From the NCBI GenBank assembly GCA_964476625.1, contig CAYZBJ010000003.1, positions 1 to 64,000 on the forward strand: a DNA stretch of 64,000 nt, given 5' to 3'. A program made the translations under genes and the position numbers. Under the pieces are notes generated by a model. It worked only from the letters and a program-made list of their open reading frames with translations, searched no databases and was not told where the DNA came from. The stretch is from JAMLIN01 sp964476625 (GTDB taxonomy: Bacteria > Pseudomonadota > Gammaproteobacteria > Burkholderiales > Burkholderiaceae_E). Shown in pieces: positions 8,197 to 16,116 of the stretch. Within the stretch, counting starts at the first letter, position 1, and every line of letters starts with the position of its first letter.

Positions 8197-10002
8197 CTAC
8201 CAGCCCTCCCGCTCGGGAACAAGCAGCGACCAGTCGAGCACCGGATTGGACGACGAGTAGTTCTCGATCACATGCGGAATCGCCACCGCGCCCGATCCGG
8301 ATAGCGCGACCCTCGATCCGGGCGCCGTCGGAGCCAGCTTCGTGAAGCGTTCGAGATCCATGAGGCCTGCAAACCGTTCCGTCAACGGGACGGCATCGAA
8401 GTTCTCCGGCGCCCTGCCGGCGACCATCCGCGGCGTATTGTCCAAGGCGGTACCGTAGGCATCGAGCGCGACCTCAGCGTAACGCGTGCCCTCTCCCGCT
8501 GCGCCACCCGTCATCGACGCGCTTATCACATAACCGCCGCCGTCCAACACCGTGAGCCGAACCTCGGGGTCACGCCCCTCGACCGATGGCATCTCACCCG
8601 AAACGAGCAACTGTCGGTCAAGGTTGTAGGCACACCAGCGGATCCTGATCCGATCCTCGTACCTCGGGGGCTCCATTGGTCCTTGCCATATGCTTTCCTG
8701 CCAGTACTCCGTATTGGCGATGACGACCGATTCCCCATTGCTGACGAACCCGAGATCGCTTGACGGGTAGACATGGCAGCCCGTGGCTCCCGCCTGCTCG
8801 ATGTCATCGATTACCTGGCCATCAAGCGATATCCGCGCGAGCAACATCCCCGGGCCAAGAAGGCTGAACCGGCTGCCAAGCAGCCAGAAACGCGAACCGT
8901 CGAAAATGAGAGCGAGCGGATTCATCGAAGCCGGCACTGTCACCGGGCCGGATCGAAGTTCAATCCGGCGCCCCGCGACGTCGGTGGTCATCACTACCAA
9001 GCCGCTACGTTCCGGGTCAGCGGGTATCACACCTCCGTCCGGGCCCGGACCGGGGAAATCTCCGCCACCATTGGGATTTCGCACGCTGTATGCGGCGACG
9101 ATCATGAATCCATCATCGCCGGCTGCAACCTTCGCCTCCCAGACATTCGCCCGGCGTGTTGAAGCGTTCGCACTGGTGACGCCGGTCCCGGGGGCGTCCG
9201 TCAAAGCAGCGATCAGAGCGTCATGCTGAATGGCTGCCACCGCCGGCAGCAATCCGATCGCACGTGTCGGCGACCGAAAACCCCGCAACTCGGTAACGCT
9301 CTCGACCGGCATCGGCTGCCCCTCGGGCACCAGCGCGCCAATCTCCGATTTCACTGGCCCGAGGCCTCTACCGTACCAGACCGTCTCCTTCGTGACTCCG
9401 ACGGCGTTCGAACTGTTGGGGAAAACAAGGCGGTAGTCTCGTTCGACCCTGATGACGTCAGCCACCTCGAAACGGGAAAGCGCCAAGGAGCTCTCGTGCG
9501 TTGCCGTGGTCGCAGTCGTGATGTACGCCAGCAAGGGCCTGCCGAGATCGTCCTCCAGGTAGACGCTCTGCTGCTGCGACTCCATGCGCCGGCCGAGCGG
9601 AATGACGGCGGGAAGCTCGAGCTCCCGTTGCTCTCCTGACCGCCAGGCGTAGACACCGTCCTTGCTGACCTCCGTATACATCGACGCCATGGGCGCCACG
9701 TCGGGCGACATCGATGTAACGTTCCAGCCCCACGTCGTTCCATTGTTGTTGGGCAACAAACCAGGGCTCATCGGCACCAGCCGGAGGATCTCGCCATCAC
9801 CCGGGGACGACGCCGCGCCTTGAAAAAAGACGGCGACCGTATCCGGATCGTCATACCAGTAGTCCGCCGACCTGACCGACCCTGGTCCTGGACCGGAGGC
9901 TCCCCCCGAATCGCTACCGCCCCCGCCGCCGCAGCCCGCAAGCACGAACACCACGATTGCTGCGCCGATGATGGCGCGCACACCGCCTGTCCCCATCTTC
10001 AT
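8197..10002 (-). CDS. Predicted lipoprotein of unknown function
   Basis: 601 residues. The N-terminus is a lipoprotein signal peptide: short basic start, hydrophobic run, and lipobox LAGC with Cys24, followed by a Gly/Ser-rich linker (GGGGGSDSGG). The rest is predicted extracytoplasmic and beta-rich. It contains a segment near residues 180-200 (ETVWYGRGLGPVKSE) of the kind seen in secreted beta-sheet proteins. No catalytic motif was recognised. ATG 10002 is preferred to the more upstream 10047 because it follows GGGGGAAACA and gives a normal signal peptide. It is flanked by two toxin-antitoxin modules, and its codon choice seems less GC-extreme than the core genes, which suggests a mobile or variable patch. 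A different name cannot be supported. Confidence 0.75.
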   Translation of the reverse strand: MKMGTGGVRAIIGAAIVVFVLAGCGGGGGSDSGGASGPGPGSVRSADYWYDDPDTVAVFFQGAASSPGDGEILRLVPMSPGLLPNNNGTTWGWNVTSMSPDVAPMASMYTEVSKDGVYAWRSGEQRELELPAVIPLGRRMESQQQSVYLEDDLGRPLLAYITTATTATHESSLALSRFEVADVIRVERDYRLVFPNSSNAVGVTKETVWYGRGLGPVKSEIGALVPEGQPMPVESVTELRGFRSPTRAIGLLPAVAAIQHDALIAALTDAPGTGVTSANASTRRANVWEAKVAAGDDGFMIVAAYSVRNPNGGGDFPGPGPDGGVIPADPERSGLVVMTTDVAGRRIELRSGPVTVPASMNPLALIFDGSRFWLLGSRFSLLGPGMLLARISLDGQVIDDIEQAGATGCHVYPSSDLGFVSNGESVVIANTEYWQESIWQGPMEPPRYEDRIRIRWCAYNLDRQLLVSGEMPSVEGRDPEVRLTVLDGGGYVISASMTGGAAGEGTRYAEVALDAYGTALDNTPRMVAGRAPENFDAVPLTERFAGLMDLERFTKLAPTAPGSRVALSGSGAVAIPHVIENYSSSNPVLDWSLLVPEREGW

Positions 10003-10178
10003 TGTTTCCCCCGCCCCGAGTCGCGACCGAGTATAGGCGGCCGACAACCGGAGAGGAGCAACTCTGCGTTATCGTCAGTTTTGCGCCATACCGCAAACGC
10101 AGGACGGGCTGGAGGGCCGGTGCTCGACCTCGTCGAATCCGCTCATCGGATGCGATCGGGTGCCCGACGGCAAAGCCC

Positions 10179-10490
10179 TTACGGTGTTCGCTGCGCCGTG
10201 TGTTTCACGCGCAGGATCTCCACGGTGTGCGCATCGGCGAGCACGCGATACAGCATGATGTAGTGTCGATGGGCAACCAGTTCGCGCACGAAGGCGGGCA
10301 GACCCGGCCGACCGCTGCGACCCAGCTTCGGGTGCGCCGCAAGCAAGGAGGAGGTCTTGTCGCGCAACTCCTGACCGAAAGCCTGCGCCCTGATCGGGTT
10401 GTCCTGGGCAATATGGTCGACGATGTCTTCCAGATCCGCTTCGGCCATCGGACGCCAGACGATGCGGCAAGAGAGCGTCGCCTTCGCCAT
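10179..10490 (-). CDS. parE: ParE/RelE-family toxin
   Basis: 103 residues. RelE/ParE fold signatures are WRPMAEADLEDIVDHIAQDNP near residue 12 (the helical hairpin), then LAAHPKLGRSGRPG, then ELVAHRHYIMLYRV and the final strand TVEILRVKHTAQR. ParE homologues poison DNA gyrase and RelE homologues cleave mRNA; this sequence reads as ParE-like, but the target cannot be decided. It lies 58 bases after the antitoxin gene in the same direction. Confidence 0.88.
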   Translation of the reverse strand: MAKATLSCRIVWRPMAEADLEDIVDHIAQDNPIRAQAFGQELRDKTSSLLAAHPKLGRSGRPGLPAFVRELVAHRHYIMLYRVLADAHTVEILRVKHTAQRTP

Positions 10491-10548
10491 CGGTCAATCC
10501 GGCTTGCGCCTGCCGATCAACGAGCGTCCATGCAGAACAAGCATCGAA

Positions 10549-11001
10549 TCATGTGCGCTTCGCTCCTGCGGCCTTGTGGCCCGCAATGCGCGCATCCATC
10601 CGGTCCATGACTTCATCGTGAGGGATGCTCGGCCGGGGATCGTCGATAGCCTCCTGGATCTCCGCGGCGAGCCATCGGGAGTAGGCGGCGGCCTGATGCG
10701 CCTCGCGCATCGCTTCGGCACGGCCACGGTTGCCAGAGGCTTCTTCCTTCTCTTGCGGGTTCCATTCGCTGGCGTCGAATCGGCCGACGGTGATCCCCAC
10801 GTCGCGCAGCATGTTCAAGGCAGCGGCAGGGTTGCCGAAACGACGCGGCTCGCTGCTGCGGGCCTTGGCCAGCAAGGCCGTCACGCCGCTGCGCGTATCG
10901 ATTTGCACGAGGAACGCGCCGCCCTCTCCCTTCAGGGTCACGCCCGACACACCGCCAGCATGACTCGCGGCGCGCAGCTGCTCGATGGTCATGCTTTGCA
11001 T
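10549..11001 (-). CDS. Antitoxin partner of ParE, two-part protein (PaaA2/StbD-like C-terminus)
   Basis: 150 residues. The C-terminal half (about 95-150: EAHQAAAYSRWLAAEIQ, then DDPRPSIPHDEVM) resembles short PaaA2/StbD-type antitoxins that wrap ParE toxins. The N-terminal half (about 1-75) is a separate small alpha/beta domain (VTLKGEGGAFLVQIDTRSG, then RRFGNPAAALNMLRDVGI) of unknown role, perhaps DNA binding. AAGGAG stands 9 bases before ATG 11001. It is encoded before the toxin, the usual order. The family call is from motif memory and is less certain than the toxin call. Confidence 0.75.
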   Translation of the reverse strand: MQSMTIEQLRAASHAGGVSGVTLKGEGGAFLVQIDTRSGVTALLAKARSSEPRRFGNPAAALNMLRDVGITVGRFDASEWNPQEKEEASGNRGRAEAMREAHQAAAYSRWLAAEIQEAIDDPRPSIPHDEVMDRMDARIAGHKAAGAKRT

Positions 11002-11026
11002 GATGGCTCCTTATAGGTCTCGGAGT

Positions 11027-11055
11027 ATTACAGGGTAGATTGTGCACATTCTCAA
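11027..11055 (-). promoter_or_regulatory. Sigma-70-type promoter of the antitoxin-parE operon
   Basis: Reading the minus strand: -35 TTGAGA (11055-11050, 5 of 6), 17-base spacer, -10 TGTAAT (11032-11027, 5 of 6). The spacer contains the palindrome TGTGCACA (11041-11048), a possible autoregulatory half-operator. Confidence 0.55.
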
Positions 11056-11244
11056 GGACACGTGCACTTCCCGGCAATGGATCCGAAGGCTCTACGACCA
11101 GGAAGGATCAGCGGTTCGAAGAGGTTGGCAGCCCCGACATCGTCACTCGGTGGCACATCCGCGGCAATCGGACGAAAGGCCGAGGGCACGCAGCGACAGC
11201 CTGGCCCGGCCCGGAGAACAGGGGCTGAAAATCCGGAAAGAAAA

Positions 11245-11493
11245 TCAGTGCAGCGTGATCGGATGCTGCATCAGCTCGTCGAACTGGCTGAGGTAGGCGT
11301 CCACTTCTTCGATGGTCGGCTCGGTCGCGATCAGCGATTCGACATCGCTGCGAAACCGCAGGGCCAGGGGCCCGGCGATGAAGATCTCGCGCCGGGCGGC
11401 CTTGTCCATGATCTCGTAGCCGCCGACGGACTCGGCATCCGCGGCACGGAACTCGACCACGCAATAGCTCGGACTGTTGTAGATCATGTTCAT
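11245..11493 (-). CDS. DUF3567 family protein
   Basis: 82 residues, recognised as the DUF3567 family that is largely confined to Betaproteobacteria. The start MNMIYNSPSYCVVEF and the IMDKAARREIFIAG segment are characteristic. Function unknown; small, soluble, no membrane segment. ATG 11493 follows AAGGAGAG. Directly upstream on the message is a 7-bp-arm stem (11509-11527), next to the ribosome-binding site. It serves mainly as a taxonomic marker here. Confidence 0.85.
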   Translation of the reverse strand: MNMIYNSPSYCVVEFRAADAESVGGYEIMDKAARREIFIAGPLALRFRSDVESLIATEPTIEEVDAYLSQFDELMQHPITLH

Positions 11494-11907
11494 CGCGGGA
11501 CTCTCCTTCGTCTCCCATGTGGAGACGGCATCTCGCGGATTCAAGACAGGCCGGGGCCGACGACCGCCGGGCGGGACACGACATGCGGTCGGCGCAAGCA
11601 TCGTGCCCGGGACTTGCCGGCCACCGACGCCAAAAGGCCCGAATACGTGAAATTGTCCTTTGTTCCCCGTACCCGGCGGGACACAATTCCGAGGTATCGG
11701 TGGATCCGCGCGTGCTCCCGGGGAGGCGCGGCTGCCGTCTGCCCATCGCTCCGGGCCGCGAGTCGGCCGGAAATGGCAGATACGGAAGACGGCCGCATAG
11801 TACGCGGGTCGTCGCCGATACGGGACTGATGATGCATCGCGACCGCCACAGGCGGCGCCCAGTGCTTCATGTGATCGATACCAATCCAAGAGCAAGGAAG
11901 CTTTCCG
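11494..11907. other. Divergent intergenic region DUF3567 / RTX protein 1
   Basis: About 414 bases with no credible gene. It contains the stem CGTCTCC-CATGT-GGAGACG (11509-11527) in the DUF3567 leader and an AT-richer segment near 11648-11690. GAGGTATCGG near 11691 resembles AAGGTATCGG near 15929 upstream of the second RTX gene. The RTX ribosome-binding site AAGGAAG is at 11895. No clear -35/-10 pair was found. Confidence 0.45.
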
Positions 11908-14619
11908 ATGGCACTCATACTCGAGATCACCCAGCAAGACGGCCTGGTCGTCCGCCAGCCGATCGATTCGACCACCGCGAAAATCGCCGCACAGCCGGGC
12001 GACAAGATGCGCGTCCTCGACGCAGCGACCGGCCAGCCCGCCGGCGATCTCGTCGCGCGCCGCGTCGGCGAGTCGCTCGTGGTCGAACAGGCCGGCGGCG
12101 CGACCGTCGAACTGACCGAGTTCTTCGCGCAATGCGCTCCCGGCGAGGGCTGCGAGCTGGTTCTCGAGGACGGGGACAAGACCACCACGATTTCACAGGC
12201 CACCGAGCCGATGAGCGTGGCTGCCGATGGCAGCCCGGTGATGTACGACGGTGCGCTGGCTGCCCAGGCAGGCTCGGCGCCCGCCCAGGAAGGCGCAGCC
12301 GCCGCAGCCGGCACCACCGCGGGTGCCGCTGAAGGCGGCGCGGCCGCTGCCGGCGCAACCAACACTGGCGCGATCGTCGCCGGCGTGGCCGCGATCGGCC
12401 TTGCCGCCGCGGCTGGCGGCGGTGGCAGCGGCGGTGGTGGTGGCAGCACGCCGGTCGATCCGGACCCGGACGACACCGAGCCGCCGGCTGCCCCGACGAT
12501 CAACGCGGTCGCCGGCGACAACATCGTCGACGCCGCCGAGGCAGCCGCTGATGTCGTCGTCAGCGGCACCGCCGAAGCCGGCAGCACCGTCACCGTGGAC
12601 TGGGGTACCGCAAGCAAGACCGCGACCGCCAGCGAGGACGGCGCATGGTCGGTCAGCTTCGCCCCCGCCGATCTGCCTGCGTCCGACGGCGCCTCCACGA
12701 TCAGCGTCACCGCCACCGATGCAGCCGGCAACGTGAGCGAGCCGAGCACCGCAAGCGTAACGATGGATACCGGGGCACCGGACACCGTGGCTCCGGATGC
12801 ACCGGTGGTCGACCCAGTCGGCACCGTGAACGCAGCGGCCGTGGCCACTGGCGTCTCGGTCAGCGGTACCGCCGAGCCAAACAGCACCGTCGACGTGACC
12901 TGGGGTGCGCTCACCACACAAGCCGTCGCTGCCGGTGACGGCACCTGGACGGCGAGCTTCGGGGCTGGCGAATCCGATGCGGCAGCCGAGATCACCGCGA
13001 CCGCCACCGATGCAGCCGGCAATACCAGTGAGGCGTCCGCGCCCGCGGCGGTGGACCTCGACATCACCGCGCCGGCTGCCGCCACGATCGACGATGTCAC
13101 AGGCGACAACGTCGTCAGTGCCGCCGAAGCGGCTGCCGGAGTGAACATCAGCGGCACCGCGGAAGAAGGCAGCACCGTCGATGTGACCTGGGGTGGCATC
13201 ACCAAGCAAGCGGTCGCCGGCGCGGGCGGTGCCTGGGCGGTCAACTATGCCGCCAGCGAGATCCCGGCCGACGGCGCGAGCGACGTCAGCGCCCTCGTCA
13301 CCGACGCAGCGGGCAATCCGCAGACCGATCCCGCAGCCACCCTGTCGGTGGATGTCACGGCGGTCGCCGACAGCGGCGGTACCGATGGCGCCGATGTCCT
13401 GGTGGGTGGTGCCGGCGACAGCGTGCTCTTCGGCGGTGAAGGCAATGACATCCTGGTCGGCGACTCGGCCGGGTCGGTGCGGAACTACCAGTTCGACTAC
13501 TGGAACATCGACGAGAGCATGTACGAAGACTTCAATGCCTTCGGCGGCGATATTGATACGTCGAGCATCGCCTACAACCCCGGTGCGATCTTCGGCGGCT
13601 GGACGGTTGGCGGTGACGGCACCAAGGACAATGGCGGCACGGACGTCGTCACCGGCGGCGTTGCCGAGATGCGGGGCACGGGCAACGGCTACGACAGCAG
13701 CGGCACCGGTGGCACCCTCCTTTGGGAAACGGTCACCACCGGTAGCGACGGTGCCAGCGGCCTGAGCCAGTCGATCGATACGGTAGCCGGCGAGGCCTAC
13801 ACCCTGTCCGTCCGGCTCGGTACCGATGACCACGGCACCTCGTTTGCGATTCTCTGGAATGGCGCCGAGATCGCCTATTACGACGGCACCACCCACGAGG
13901 TTGTCAACGAGCCAGGCAACTGGACCCTCAGCGGGGGTACCGTGATCACCGACGTAGAGGATCACGATGGCGGCGTCCAAACGACACTGAGCTTCAGCGT
14001 CATGGGTGCTGGTCCCGGTACCGAGCTGACACTGCAAGCCTACAACGTCGACGATAACTCCCCGAACGGCGATGGCCTGCTCGTTCACCGGGTCACCCTG
14101 GAAGCGGACGCGGCAGCGGGTAACGACGTGCTGGTCGGTGGTGCCGGCAACGACCTGATCTTCGGCCAGGGCGGCAACGACACCCTGACCGGTGGTGAAG
14201 GTGCCGACACCTTCGTGTTCTCGATGTTCACCGACAACGGCAACGACGTGATCACGGACTTCGAGGTCGGGGTCGACCGGATCATGCTGGTCGATGCGAT
14301 CGACACGGTTATCACCGAGTCGACCAGCCCGGCGGACAATCCGAGTTCCGACACCAACCTCACGTTCGAGGACTTCATGGTCGGCAGCCCGGATCCTGAC
14401 AATCCGATCTCCGGTACTCAGGAAATCACCCTGGGTGAAGATGGCGACGGCAATCTGGTGCTGACGTTCACCGGCGAGAACAGCGCGAATCTCGGTTCGG
14501 TAACGCTGCAAGGCGTCGATGCGGCAGCCTACGACTCGGTCGCAAGTCTGGTCACCGGCGGCATCATCGACTTCACTGGCGACGGCTTCCACGCGGGCCT
14601 GATGACCCCGGTCGTCTGA
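11908..14619 (+). CDS. RTX-type secreted surface protein 1 (type I secretion, Ig-like repeats)
   Basis: 903 residues. Layout: an N-terminal BapA-prefix-like domain (about 1-100, starting MALILEI); an Ala/Gly-rich hydrophobic stretch (about 130-180) ending in a poly-Gly linker; three bacterial Ig-like repeats of about 95 residues (191-290, 292-385, 387-485), each with SGTAE and TDAAGN motifs; a first RTX block (about 491-520, GGAGDSVLFGGEGND); an unassigned module (about 526-735, starting NYQFDYWN); a second RTX block (738-765, GGAGNDLIFGQGGND); and a type I secretion C-terminal target region (GADTFVFS at 765, then DVITDFEVGVDRIML). RTX nonapeptides bind Ca2+ after export. It is probably a biofilm or adhesion protein. 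No signal peptide is expected or seen. A secretion ATPase is not in this window. It is paralogous to the gene at 16117. Confidence 0.88.
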   Translation: MALILEITQQDGLVVRQPIDSTTAKIAAQPGDKMRVLDAATGQPAGDLVARRVGESLVVEQAGGATVELTEFFAQCAPGEGCELVLEDGDKTTTISQATEPMSVAADGSPVMYDGALAAQAGSAPAQEGAAAAAGTTAGAAEGGAAAAGATNTGAIVAGVAAIGLAAAAGGGGSGGGGGSTPVDPDPDDTEPPAAPTINAVAGDNIVDAAEAAADVVVSGTAEAGSTVTVDWGTASKTATASEDGAWSVSFAPADLPASDGASTISVTATDAAGNVSEPSTASVTMDTGAPDTVAPDAPVVDPVGTVNAAAVATGVSVSGTAEPNSTVDVTWGALTTQAVAAGDGTWTASFGAGESDAAAEITATATDAAGNTSEASAPAAVDLDITAPAAATIDDVTGDNVVSAAEAAAGVNISGTAEEGSTVDVTWGGITKQAVAGAGGAWAVNYAASEIPADGASDVSALVTDAAGNPQTDPAATLSVDVTAVADSGGTDGADVLVGGAGDSVLFGGEGNDILVGDSAGSVRNYQFDYWNIDESMYEDFNAFGGDIDTSSIAYNPGAIFGGWTVGGDGTKDNGGTDVVTGGVAEMRGTGNGYDSSGTGGTLLWETVTTGSDGASGLSQSIDTVAGEAYTLSVRLGTDDHGTSFAILWNGAEIAYYDGTTHEVVNEPGNWTLSGGTVITDVEDHDGGVQTTLSFSVMGAGPGTELTLQAYNVDDNSPNGDGLLVHRVTLEADAAAGNDVLVGGAGNDLIFGQGGNDTLTGGEGADTFVFSMFTDNGNDVITDFEVGVDRIMLVDAIDTVITESTSPADNPSSDTNLTFEDFMVGSPDPDNPISGTQEITLGEDGDGNLVLTFTGENSANLGSVTLQGVDAAAYDSVASLVTGGIIDFTGDGFHAGLMTPVV

Positions 14620-14630
14620 CCCATTCCCAG

Positions 14631-14654
14631 CCGGTCCCGGAGAAGCGGGGCCGG
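14631..14654 (+). terminator. Hairpin after RTX gene 1
   Basis: CCGGTCCCG and CGGGGCCGG pair around a 6-base loop with one G-T wobble, 11 bases after the stop. There is no T run, so it may only slow polymerase or protect the 3' end. Confidence 0.35.
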
Positions 14655-14677
14655 CCGGGTCCTCCTGTGAACACAAG

Positions 14678-15850
14678 ATGAAAAACAGCAAGCGCCCTCT
14701 TCCCCGCATCGGCCTGTCCGGCACGGGCTTCATCGCGCGCAGCTTTGCGCATATGGTGATGAAGCATGCGCCCGACATGCGCCTTCACAAGGTGCTGACG
14801 CGGCGCGATCCGAAACGCCTGGCGGACTTTCCGACCCACGGCATCGTCACCAATTCGATCGACGAGCTGGTCGATGGCTCGGACCTGGTGTTCGAGTGCA
14901 GCGGCGACGTGCTCCATGCGACCCTGGTGGTCGAGCGGGCGCTGGCCGCCGGTCGTCCGGTGGTGACCATGAACTCCGAATTCCATGTCACGACCGGCGC
15001 GTACTTCGCCGGCCGTGGCCTGCTGACCGAGGCCGAGGGCGACCAGCCCGGCTGCCTTGCGGCCCTGCGCGAGAACATGCTGGCGATGGGTTTCTCGCCG
15101 CTGGTCTACGGCAACATGAAGGGTTTCCTCAACCCGAACCCGACGCCCGAGGACATGGCCTTCTGGTCCTCCAAGCAGGGCATCAGCATCGAGCAGACGA
15201 CCTCGTTCACCGACGGCACCAAGGTGCAGATCGAGCAGGCCTTCATCGCCAACCATGCCGGCGCGGGCATCCTGCGCCGGGGGCTCGAGGGCCCGGCGCG
15301 CGACGATACCGTCGATGCGGCCCGCGACCTCGCCCGGATGGCCGAGGCGGCCGGCGGGCCGATTGCCGACTACCTGCTCTCGCGCACCCAGATGCCCGGG
15401 GTGTTCATCGCCGCGCGGCACGATGCCGAGCAGGTCGATGCGCTCAATTACTTCAAGCTCGGCCCCGGCCCGTACTACGTGATGTTCAATCCGCACCACC
15501 TGTGCTCGATCGAGGCGATCAAGACGGTGCGCCGGGTACTCGCCGGCGGCGGGGTGCTGATGAACAACTCCTCGAACCCCGCGATCGGGGTGTGCGCGAT
15601 CGCCAAGGGTCCGCTGGCGGCCGGCCACCGGATCGATCTCGCGATCGGTGGTTTCGATGTGCGCGGCGAAGCGGTCACCACGGCCGACGAGCCCGAGCAT
15701 GTGCCGATCGGCATCCTCAACGGCGCGATCCTGCGCCATGCGGTGGAACCGGGCCAGATGCTGCGCTTTTCGGACGTCGACATCCCCGACTCCCGGGCGC
15801 TCGAGGTCGTGCGCGCCCTGGCCCCCGCGGCGGCCGTCGCCACCGCCTGA
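14678..15850 (+). CDS. NAD(P)-dependent dehydrogenase with C-terminal SAF domain (homoserine dehydrogenase-like, COG4091 type)
   Basis: 390 residues. The N-terminal Rossmann fold reads RIGLSGTGFIARSF, followed by a middle homoserine-dehydrogenase-like dimer/catalytic region. The C-terminus (about 311-380) is a SAF domain like those in antifreeze proteins and sialic acid synthases (VPIGILNGAIL, then GQMLRFSDVDIP). Proteins of this build are annotated as predicted homoserine dehydrogenases, and several act on sugar acids or cell-surface sugar precursors; the substrate here is unknown. The start is ATG 14678, 58 bases after RTX gene 1. Its position between two RTX paralogues may mean a shared surface-related role or may be chance. 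It is intact. Confidence 0.8.
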   Translation: MKNSKRPLPRIGLSGTGFIARSFAHMVMKHAPDMRLHKVLTRRDPKRLADFPTHGIVTNSIDELVDGSDLVFECSGDVLHATLVVERALAAGRPVVTMNSEFHVTTGAYFAGRGLLTEAEGDQPGCLAALRENMLAMGFSPLVYGNMKGFLNPNPTPEDMAFWSSKQGISIEQTTSFTDGTKVQIEQAFIANHAGAGILRRGLEGPARDDTVDAARDLARMAEAAGGPIADYLLSRTQMPGVFIAARHDAEQVDALNYFKLGPGPYYVMFNPHHLCSIEAIKTVRRVLAGGGVLMNNSSNPAIGVCAIAKGPLAAGHRIDLAIGGFDVRGEAVTTADEPEHVPIGILNGAILRHAVEPGQMLRFSDVDIPDSRALEVVRALAPAAAVATA

Positions 15851-16116
15851 GCCCTGCTCCGGCAGCGGCCGGCGCCACCAACTTCCAGCTCCCCTTGCCG
15901 CCGGCCCGAATGCCGGCGGCGCCATTTCCAAGGTATCGGCGAGCCGGCCGCGCTTCCGTGCGGCGCTTCCGGCCGTCACCGCCGCATGGCCTGTCGTCGA
16001 CGCACAACCGGCGGGGCGGGCGCGGGGTGTCGTGCGAGACTTGGCGCTCGAGACCGGGACACACCGCAATCTGGTGATGTACCCGCCGCCCGCATGCAAT
16101 CCGCCTAGGAGCGACA

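Noticed and set aside
12193..14778. 861-residue minus-strand frame across RTX gene 1
   Set aside because: Shadow of a GC-rich repetitive gene on the other strand; its repeats merely mirror the Ig-like and RTX repeats.
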